This document shows, piece after piece, positions 1-5,465 of a stretch of DNA of 8,844 nt (position 1 is its first letter; every line of letters begins with the position of its first letter). This stretch comes from JBOGZD01 sp050697155 (GTDB lineage Bacteria > Actinomycetota > Thermoleophilia > Solirubrobacterales > 70-9). The notes beneath the pieces are model-generated. The model saw nothing but the letters and a program-made list of their open reading frames with translations, did not search any database and was not told the origin of the DNA. A program made the position numbers and the translations under genes. The stretch is from assembly GCA_050697155.1 (NCBI GenBank), contig JBOGZD010000118.1:1-8844 (forward strand), read 5' to 3'.

Positions 1-1
1 G

Positions 2-1570
2 GGCGCGGCCGCGGTCGAGGCCCTCGACGCCGCCGGCGGCCTCAGCGCCGGCGGCCTCCACGACTTCCTGCTCACCAACACCGCGGGGCTGGCGCGCCTG
101 GGCACGGTGGTGTTCGTCCTCCTCGCCGCCGCGCTCGCGGCGCGGCTTCAGATCGCCGCCTCGGCGGCCCTCGCCCTTGCCTTCCTCACGATCGCGATCT
201 CCGGGCACGCGTACGCGGCCGAGCTTCGGGGCCCCGCCGTCCTCACCGACTGGGTGCACCTGGTCGCCGGCGCGGTCTGGGTGGGGGGGATCGCGCAGGT
301 CGCCTGGGCCTGGGTCCCGCTCGCGCGCAGGGTCGAGCCGGAGGGGCGCCGGGCGGCGATGCGCTCGGTGCTGGCCCGCTTCGGCCTGCTGGCGCTGCCC
401 GCGTTCCTGGTCGTCGCCGCCACCGGGCTCACCAACGCCCTGATCCAGCTCGGGGAGGTGCCGGCGCTCTGGGAGACCGCGTACGGGCGGGTGCTGGCTG
501 TCAAGATCGCCCTCGCCGGGGCAATCGCCCTGGCGAGCTACCTGCACGCAATCCGCCTCAGGCCGCGGCTCCTCGCAGGGAACCCCCACCCGCCGGAGCG
601 GCAGGAGCGCCGTCACTGGCGCCTTCTGTCCGCGGAGCCGGCCCTCGGCGTCCTCGTCGCCGCCGCCGCGGCGGCGCTGGTCGCCTTCCCGCTCCCCCCG
701 CAGCAGCTCGCCGAAGGCGAGGCGGCCGAGGCCGGCGCCTGCTCGCCCTGCCCGGTGCCCCAACCGGACGCAGACGAGCTCGCCGTCGCCGACGACGCCG
801 GCTCGCGCGTGGTCGGGTTCTGGCTTCGCCGCGACGGGGATCGGCTCGAGGGGACGCTGCGACTGTTCGACACCGGCTCCAGGCCTGCCGAGGCCGCGGT
901 GCGCGCACCCGGCGCGGAGCTCGCCGACTGCGGCATCGGCTGCTTCGAGTTCAGCCTCCCTGAAACGCCGGAGCGGGTGACGGCGTTCGTCGAGGAGGAT
1001 GGGGACGAGTACCGGGCGAGCGTTCCCGCCCGGTGGCACGCGAATGGCAGCGGCAGGGCGCGGCGACTGGTCGCAGAGACGCAGGCGACGATGCGCTCGC
1101 TGCAGAGCCTGCGCGAGGTGGAGAGCCTCGCCGGCGGGCCCGAGACCACCGTGCGAACCCGCTACGTGCTCCGAGCCCCGAACCGCTTCGCCTACCGCAC
1201 CAGCACCGGGGCGGAGGCGGTGATCGTCGGCTCGCGGCGATGGAGTCGCTCGGAGGGCGAACGCTGGGAGGCCGGCCCGTTCGGGGCGGGCGACCCGTTC
1301 CGAAGCGCCGACTTCTTCCGCTGGACGCCCTACGCGAGCGTCACGCGGCTGCTCGGGATCCGTCGCGAGGGCGCCCGGCGCGTGGCAGAGGTCGCGATCA
1401 TGAACGACTCGGCGCCGCCGATCTGGTTTCGCCTGCGCATCGAGCTCGGTTCGATGCGGACCCTCGCGGACAAGATGACGACCTCCGGCCACTTCATGGA
1501 GCGTCGCTACTTCGCCTTCGACCGGCCCGTGCGAATCGAGCCGCCAGCCCCGGGGACGCGCGAAGGATGA
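2..1570 (+). CDS. CopD-like copper resistance membrane protein, 5'-truncated, with C-terminal extracytoplasmic domains
   Basis: The frame is open from the first bases of the window, so the N-terminus lies outside; the first ATG/GTG-type codon inside (107) falls within a membrane helix and is not the start. Visible are several hydrophobic segments, a TDWVHLVAGAVWVGG stretch (about 245-290), and a GRVLAVKIALAGA helix followed by LRPRL (about 485-575). These are typical of CopD-family proteins, which take part in copper uptake or handling at the membrane. A last helix ends near 695. The remaining roughly 290 residues are probably outside the cell: a CSPC motif (740-751), a small beta-rich part with a CGIGC motif (929-943), then a region (about 1090-1550) resembling LolA/LppX-like lipoprotein-carrier folds (inference from the strand pattern and 'RYVLRAPNRFAYRT'). 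The stop overlaps the next gene's ATG, which indicates a co-transcribed pair. CopD assignment is fairly secure; the tail assignment is weak. Confidence 0.8.
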   Translation, partial: GAAAVEALDAAGGLSAGGLHDFLLTNTAGLARLGTVVFVLLAAALAARLQIAASAALALAFLTIAISGHAYAAELRGPAVLTDWVHLVAGAVWVGGIAQVAWAWVPLARRVEPEGRRAAMRSVLARFGLLALPAFLVVAATGLTNALIQLGEVPALWETAYGRVLAVKIALAGAIALASYLHAIRLRPRLLAGNPHPPERQERRHWRLLSAEPALGVLVAAAAAALVAFPLPPQQLAEGEAAEAGACSPCPVPQPDADELAVADDAGSRVVGFWLRRDGDRLEGTLRLFDTGSRPAEAAVRAPGAELADCGIGCFEFSLPETPERVTAFVEEDGDEYRASVPARWHANGSGRARRLVAETQATMRSLQSLREVESLAGGPETTVRTRYVLRAPNRFAYRTSTGAEAVIVGSRRWSRSEGERWEAGPFGAGDPFRSADFFRWTPYASVTRLLGIRREGARRVAEVAIMNDSAPPIWFRLRIELGSMRTLADKMTTSGHFMERRYFAFDRPVRIEPPAPGTREG

Positions 1571-2238
1571 GCGCCGAGGCCGAGGCCGCAGGGGCGCCGG
1601 CACGCTCGCGGCGGTGGCCGCGAGCACTCGCGCTCGGCGGCGTCCTGCTCTTCGTCGGCCTGCTCGCCTACGGCCTGCTCACCTCCGCGCCATCGACCAC
1701 TATCGACGACAGCCTCGCCGAGCGCGAGGCGCCGCTCGCGCCGAGCTTCGACCTCGAGGTGCTGGAGGAAGGTGCGCTGCCGGGACCCCTGCGAGGCGAC
1801 GTGGGGCCGGCGATCGGCGACGGGCAGCTCGCGCTGCACGAGCTCGAGGGGACGCCGCTGCTGCTCAACTTCTGGGCCTCGTGGTGCATCCCCTGCCGCG
1901 AGGAGGCACCGCTCCTCCAGCGCAGCTGGGAGCGCTACGGGCCGGGAGGTGTGCTGTTCCTCGGGCTAAACATGCAGGACCTCACCGGCGACGCGCGCGA
2001 CTTCCTCGACGAGTTCTCGATCACCTACCCCACGATCCGCGAGCCCTCGAATGAGGTCGCCCGCAGCTACGGGGCGACCGGGATCCCCGAGACGTACTTC
2101 ATCAGCGCCCGCGGCCGCGTGGTCAGCCACGTCATTGGGGTCATCTCTCAGCGACAGATGACCGCTGGCATCAGGGCCGCGAAGAGCGGCCGGATCGCGG
2201 GAACGGCGCAGGGCGGCGACATCCGCCCGCAGCGCTAG
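1567..2238 (+). CDS. Membrane-anchored TlpA/ResA-type thioredoxin-like protein
   Basis: A 223-residue protein. The ATG was chosen because it forms an ATGA overlap with the upstream stop and begins just before a basic N-terminus and one membrane helix (residues 20-39), so the thioredoxin domain should lie outside the membrane. The domain (about 85-210) carries the active site WCIPC (Cys107, Cys110) after NFWAS, a conserved Glu-Glu-Ala-Pro just behind it, and the cis-proline region TGIPETYFI (Pro174). The TlpA/ResA/CcmG family reduces or oxidises disulfides in exported proteins, for example apocytochrome c or copper-binding oxidase assembly factors. Coupling to a CopD-like gene favours copper protein or cytochrome maturation here (inference). 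A longer upstream open frame exists but is only the shadow of the previous gene. No strong Shine-Dalgarno is visible (GAAGG directly abuts ATG), consistent with translational coupling. Confidence 0.93.
   Translation: MSAEAEAAGAPARSRRWPRALALGGVLLFVGLLAYGLLTSAPSTTIDDSLAEREAPLAPSFDLEVLEEGALPGPLRGDVGPAIGDGQLALHELEGTPLLLNFWASWCIPCREEAPLLQRSWERYGPGGVLFLGLNMQDLTGDARDFLDEFSITYPTIREPSNEVARSYGATGIPETYFISARGRVVSHVIGVISQRQMTAGIRAAKSGRIAGTAQGGDIRPQR
2235..2238. other. Palindromic CTAG shared by two convergent stop codons
   Basis: The plus-strand thioredoxin gene stops with TAG at 2236-2238. The minus-strand small membrane gene stops with TAG read from 2237-2235. Both are made from one CTAG tetranucleotide, so the two convergent genes overlap by four bases and leave no intergenic room for a terminator between them. 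Confidence 0.9.
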
Positions 2239-2486
2239 AGGCGGTCCGGTACCTCGTCGCGATCCGCCGGTCGCCCTGCCACCTCCCCGCCGGCTGGTGG
2301 CTCGTGCCGCTCGCCGCGCCGCTCATCGCCTTCCGCGGGCTCCCGCTCGACGGTCTCGGGGCCGGTCGCTTCCCTCGCCCTGATTACGAGCCACGCCACG
2401 GCGACGAGCAGGATCGGCGCGACGAAGGGAAGCCACTCGGCCGGATGGCCCGCGTGGGCGATCAGCGCGCCTAGGGCCATCGGCAT
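2235..2486 (-). CDS. Small single-helix membrane protein, function unknown
   Basis: An 83-residue protein, last gene of the minus-strand block. The start is well supported: GGAGG at 2497-2493 lies six bases before ATG, and the ATG shares its A with the TGA stop of the preceding redoxin gene (TGATG), a typical coupled junction. A longer open frame upstream is a shadow of that gene. The N-terminus has a His-containing segment HAGHPAEW (residues 11-18), followed by one membrane helix (about 18-36) and then a charged, proline- and glycine-rich cytoplasmic-looking tail rich in Glu and Arg. I do not recognise a named family. The paired histidines beside the membrane could bind metal, but this is speculation. 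Its place at the end of a thiol-redox operon suggests an accessory role there. Confidence 0.72.
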   Translation of the reverse strand: MPMALGALIAHAGHPAEWLPFVAPILLVAVAWLVIRAREATGPETVEREPAEGDERRGERHEPPAGGEVAGRPADRDEVPDRL

Positions 2487-3181
2487 CAGGGACCTCCGCG
2501 GACGCCGCCGCGGCCACCGCGCAGCCCAGCGCGCATGTCGGCGGCCAGGTCGGCGACGGGCACGAACATCGTGAACTCGGGAGGGCCGCCGTAGTCGGCG
2601 CGCCAGCGGATGCGGCCGTCCGGCCCGACGAGGATGAACGAGTGGCCGTTGTGCATCCCGCCCATCCCCTGCATCATCACGTGCTCGTCGGTGTTCGTGC
2701 GGTAGGCGCCCGAGACGCTCCAATCCTCGTCGGAGAGCACCGGGGTCGAGATCCCCTCGTCGGCGACCTTCTGGCGAACGAGGTCGGCCGGGTCCGTTGT
2801 GATGCTGACCACGCGGTCGATCCCGAGCGCGCCGAACGCCTCGGGCTCGGCCTCGATCGCCGTGAGCTGATCCCAGCAGGGCTGGCACATCAGGCCCTCC
2901 TGGAAGTAGAGGAGCACGTTGCCGCCCCGCTCCTCGGCGAGGTCGAAGAGGCTGCCATGCGATGACTGAAGGCGGATCGCAGGCGCCTCTTCGCCGGGAC
3001 CGGGGCTCCCGACGTCGGACGCGTAGCGTCCGGCCTTGCCGAACTTCGGCTCGCCGGGCGAGGCCGCGGCCCCGCCCGCGGACGGGTCGCCGAAGTCGTT
3101 GCTGAGCAGGAAGATCGCAGCCAGCGCGACCAGGGCGGCCGCGACCGCACCGGCGACGCGGAGGTACAGGGCGCTAGGCAT
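2486..3181 (-). CDS. Membrane-anchored redoxin (AhpC/TSA-like) with CQPC site, copy 2
   Basis: A 231-residue protein with one N-terminal helix (about 8-27), a Gly/Ala/Pro-rich linker, and a thioredoxin-fold redoxin domain from about residue 59 (SPGPGEEAP). The active site is CQPC (Cys99, Cys102) in LYFQEGLMCQPCWDQL. Later conserved blocks include SITTDP, QKVADEGISTPVLSD and NGHSFILVGPDGRIRWRADYGG. A loop before NGHSF is rich in Met and His (His167, Met169, Met170, Met173, Met176, His177, His180) and might bind a soft metal. The C-terminus is Gly/Arg-rich. It is clearly paralogous to the redoxin at 3469-4206, with near-identical blocks around the active site. It probably works outside the membrane in thiol-disulfide exchange or peroxide reduction; the exact substrate is unknown. 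The gene overlaps the upstream glutaredoxin-like gene by 8 nt and has a GGGGAGGG ribosome-binding site at 3192-3185. Confidence 0.9.
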   Translation of the reverse strand: MPSALYLRVAGAVAAALVALAAIFLLSNDFGDPSAGGAAASPGEPKFGKAGRYASDVGSPGPGEEAPAIRLQSSHGSLFDLAEERGGNVLLYFQEGLMCQPCWDQLTAIEAEPEAFGALGIDRVVSITTDPADLVRQKVADEGISTPVLSDEDWSVSGAYRTNTDEHVMMQGMGGMHNGHSFILVGPDGRIRWRADYGGPPEFTMFVPVADLAADMRAGLRGGRGGVRGGP

Positions 3182-3467
3182 CGGCCCTCCCCGCGGCCGC
3201 GAGGCGGCGCCGCAGCTCCCGCCGGAGCCGCCGCTCCGAGGGCCGCCCGTACGAGAACGGCTCGCCGTCGAGGAAGATCCCGGGCGCGAAGAAGATCCCG
3301 CCGCGCGCGGCGAGCTCCCGGCCCTCGGGGGAGTCGAGCTCCCGGCTCCTCACGTCGAGCGGGTACTCGCCGGAGAGGCGCTCGAGCAGCTCGCGGGCCT
3401 GCTCGCAGTAGGTGCACTCGTCCTGGGTCAGGAGCAGCACCTCGACCGTCTGATCGTGGGCGCCCAT
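3174..3467 (-). CDS. Glutaredoxin-like small thioredoxin-fold protein (CTYC)
   Basis: A 97-residue protein with no signal peptide or membrane helix, hence probably cytoplasmic. It begins with a strand, VEVLLLT, followed by the redox motif CTYC (Cys18, Cys21) and a helix, EQARELLERL. A cis-proline segment, FAPGIFLDGEPFSYGRPSE (Pro62), then a basic C-terminal helix complete the fold. This layout matches glutaredoxin-like proteins that exchange disulfides with glutathione, mycothiol or thioredoxin systems. It is sandwiched between two paralogous redoxins: one base separates its ATG from the stop of the upstream redoxin, and it overlaps the downstream one by 8 nt. It could supply electrons on the cytoplasmic side, for instance to the CcdA-like transporter of the same operon (inference). 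Assignment to the glutaredoxin-like superfamily is good; its partner is unknown. Confidence 0.88.
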   Translation of the reverse strand: MGAHDQTVEVLLLTQDECTYCEQARELLERLSGEYPLDVRSRELDSPEGRELAARGGIFFAPGIFLDGEPFSYGRPSERRLRRELRRRLAAAGRADA

Positions 3468-3468
3468 C

Positions 3469-4206
3469 TCAGGAGCTGGCCCCCTTCGTCCCCTCCTCGA
3501 TGTCGGCGAGCAGGCTGTCCACCGGCACGTACATCGTGTTGCCAGTGGTCGGCCCGCCGTAGTCGGCGCGCCACTCGATCATGCCCTTCTCGTCGACGAG
3601 CACGAAGCTGTGGCCGTTGAAGGTGGGGCCCATCCCTGCCATCGCGTAGTCGGTGGTCGCGTAGGCGCGCGAGTAGATCACGTTCTGGTCGGTCATCACC
3701 GGCGTTGAGATTCCCTCGTCGGCGACCTTCTGGGCGAGCAGGTCGGGCGGGTCGGTGGTGATCGTCGCGATCTCGTCGATCCCCAGCGTCCTGAACTCGT
3801 CCAAGCGCGGCTCGATGTCGGTGAGCTGGTCCCAGCAGGGCTGGCAGCCGATGCCCTCCTGGAAGTAGAGGAGCACTCTCCTGCCGCGCAGCGAGCTGAG
3901 GTCGAACTCCTCGCCCTCGGTGGTCGTCAGCTCGACGTCGGGGGCCCGATCGCCCGGCCCCGGGCTTCCGACCTCGAAGTCGTACTCGCCGGCTCCTCCG
4001 CCGGCGGACGGGCCGCCGCCGCGGCCGATCACGAACACCGCCGCGAGCACGACCAGGGCGACGCCGAGCCCGGCGGCGATCCGCAGGCGAAGCGCGCGCG
4101 CCGCGTGCGCGCGCCGCGCCTCCGCCTCGCGGGCGAGCCGCTCGCGCCGTCGCCCCTGTCTGAGCGCCTCGCGCTCGGTTTTCTTGCGCTTCGTCTTGCT
4201 TGCCAT
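3469..4206 (-). CDS. Membrane-anchored redoxin (AhpC/TSA-like) with CQPC site, copy 1
   Basis: A 245-residue protein. The first 44 residues are extremely Lys/Arg-rich and helical, probably a cytoplasmic tail. A membrane helix follows (about 43-62), then a Gly-rich linker and the redoxin domain from about residue 80 (SPGPGDRAPDVEL). The active site is CQPC (Cys121, Cys124) within LYFQEGIGCQPCWDQL. Conserved downstream blocks are TITTDPPDLLAQK, VADEGISTPVMTD, NGHSFVLVDEKG and EWRADYGG. It is a paralogue of the redoxin at 2486-3181 but lacks most of that copy's Met/His-rich loop, having YAMAGMGPTF instead. GGAGGGG (4218-4212) precedes the ATG at good spacing, and only 12 nt separate it from the CcdA-like gene upstream. 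The likely role is extracytoplasmic thiol exchange powered by that transporter (inference). The exact reaction, reductase or peroxidase, cannot be told from sequence alone. Confidence 0.9.
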   Translation of the reverse strand: MASKTKRKKTEREALRQGRRRERLAREAEARRAHAARALRLRIAAGLGVALVVLAAVFVIGRGGGPSAGGGAGEYDFEVGSPGPGDRAPDVELTTTEGEEFDLSSLRGRRVLLYFQEGIGCQPCWDQLTDIEPRLDEFRTLGIDEIATITTDPPDLLAQKVADEGISTPVMTDQNVIYSRAYATTDYAMAGMGPTFNGHSFVLVDEKGMIEWRADYGGPTTGNTMYVPVDSLLADIEEGTKGASS

Positions 4207-4218
4207 TCGCGCCCCTCC

Positions 4219-5184
4219 TCAGGCGTACTCGCGCTCGAGCGCCTCCTCGGCGGCGCGCTCGAGCTCGCCGACCTCCGGCCCCCCGGCGGGGACGGGCGTT
4301 TCACCCTCCCCGCCGCTCCCGGAGCCACGCTCGAGCTGGCGCAGCGCGTGCCGCGCGAGCAGCGCCACCACCGCGACCAGGGCGATCGCCCCCGCCCAGC
4401 TCGGAACCCAGGCGAGCGCGTCGGTGACGGTGTCGCCGTAGTGGCGAAGCTCCGCCGAGACCCGCGCCACCCATCCCTCCGGGGAGGGCATCGCGTCGCT
4501 CGTCAGGCCGATCCAGAGCACCGCCCCGCCCATCGCCGCCAGCAGCAGCCCGCTCGCCAGGGCGCTGCCGGAGATCGTCCGGCGCAGCGGGCCGAGCCGG
4601 TAGCTGAAGGTGCGCGGCCGGAAGAGGCGGCTTGAGCGCCAGTCGACGCGCTCCCAGAGCAGCGAGATCGCGAACAGCGGCGCGACCATGCCGAAGACGT
4701 AGGCGGCGCCGAGCCCGAGCGAGGCTCCGAAGGATCCGGCGACGCCCGAGAGCGCCACGACCCCGGCGAGCACCGGCGCGCAGCAGGAGCTGGCGACGCC
4801 GGAGAAGATCCCGAGCGAGTAGGCGCTCAGCGGGCCGGCCCGCCCCCCGGCGCGCCCGCCCGGCATCGGGATGCGGAGCCTGCCGCCGAGCAGGGTGTAG
4901 CCAGCGAGCGCGAGGAGCACGAGGCCCATGCCGACGTAGATCGCGGTGTGCTCGGAGAGCAGCAGGTCCCTGAGCACCGCCGCGCCGAGCGCGATCGGGA
5001 GCACGATCGTCGCCACGCCGGCGGCGAAGAGGAAGGTCATCGCGACCAGCAGGCGGCGGTTCTGAAAGGCGGTCGCGAAGTAGGCCGGCAGCATCACCGA
5101 GATGCAGCAGGGAGCGAACAGCGAGACCGACCCGGCGACGACGGCGGCGACCACCGAGCCGCCGAAGAAGAGGCTGGTGTCCAT
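4219..5184 (-). CDS. CcdA/DsbD-like transmembrane electron carrier with paired Cys-Cys motifs
   Basis: A 321-residue polytopic membrane protein. The first helix holds APCCISVMLPAYF (Cys26, Cys27). After three further hydrophobic segments there is a symmetric second motif, SSCCAPVLAG (Cys134, Cys135). These occupy the places of the two reactive cysteines in CcdA/DsbD transporters, which carry electrons from cytoplasmic thioredoxin to exported thiol proteins. A Cys-Cys doublet at both sites differs from the usual PCxLP and single-Cys second motif. About eight hydrophobic stretches are seen: six within the first 195 residues, then one near 205-225 and one near 260-280. The extra C-terminal helices and acidic tail are beyond the CcdA core. 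The ATG lies 3 nt after the upstream stop, with GGGGAGACGG as the likely ribosome-binding site. It most likely feeds the two CQPC redoxins downstream (inference). Confidence 0.87.
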   Translation of the reverse strand: MDTSLFFGGSVVAAVVAGSVSLFAPCCISVMLPAYFATAFQNRRLLVAMTFLFAAGVATIVLPIALGAAVLRDLLLSEHTAIYVGMGLVLLALAGYTLLGGRLRIPMPGGRAGGRAGPLSAYSLGIFSGVASSCCAPVLAGVVALSGVAGSFGASLGLGAAYVFGMVAPLFAISLLWERVDWRSSRLFRPRTFSYRLGPLRRTISGSALASGLLLAAMGGAVLWIGLTSDAMPSPEGWVARVSAELRHYGDTVTDALAWVPSWAGAIALVAVVALLARHALRQLERGSGSGGEGETPVPAGGPEVGELERAAEEALEREYA

Positions 5185-5187
5185 CGA

Positions 5188-5424
5188 CTAGCCCGTCTCC
5201 CCGCGCGTGGGCACCCGGTCCTCGGCGTCGCCGTCGAGGGCGGCGAGCCGCGCCGCGAGCTCGCGCTGGCGCTCGCGCAGCGCCTCGAGCTCGCCGCTCT
5301 CGCGTCCCCGGGGCGCCGGGGCACAGCAGGCGGCCTCGCGCCCCCGCCGCCGCTGCCACCACATCATCGCCGGGCAGGCGAGGCCGGCGACCAGGACGGC
5401 GGCGACGAGCAGCGCGACTTCCAT
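5188..5424 (-). CDS. Small membrane protein with Cys-Cys pair and coiled-coil tail, function unknown
   Basis: A 78-residue protein between the dipZ-like gene and the CcdA-like transporter. Residues 1-22 form one hydrophobic helix that contains a Cys-Pro (LACPAMM). It is followed by WWQRRRGRE, a Cys-Cys doublet (residues 33-34, AACCAP), and a heptad-like Glu/Leu/Arg segment (about 43-63) likely to form a coiled coil. No known family is recognised. The Cys-Cys doublet echoes the two doublets of the next gene, which starts 3 nt downstream, so the two products may interact or exchange thiols or a metal (inference). There is no clear Shine-Dalgarno before the ATG. A TACCCT hexamer (5438-5433) sits close upstream and could be a -10 element, but this is weak. 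The start codon is the only plausible one before the helix. Confidence 0.75.
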   Translation of the reverse strand: MEVALLVAAVLVAGLACPAMMWWQRRRGREAACCAPAPRGRESGELEALRERQRELAARLAALDGDAEDRVPTRGETG

Positions 5425-5465
5425 AACGACTTAGGGTAGTAGATCGGCGCCGACGCCGCCAGGCT

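Noticed and set aside
1033..1566. N-terminal extension of the thioredoxin-like gene in the same frame
   Set aside because: It lies wholly inside the CopD-like gene, is Arg/Gly-rich and low in hydrophobic structure, and the ATGA junction at 1567 gives a sensible membrane-anchor start.
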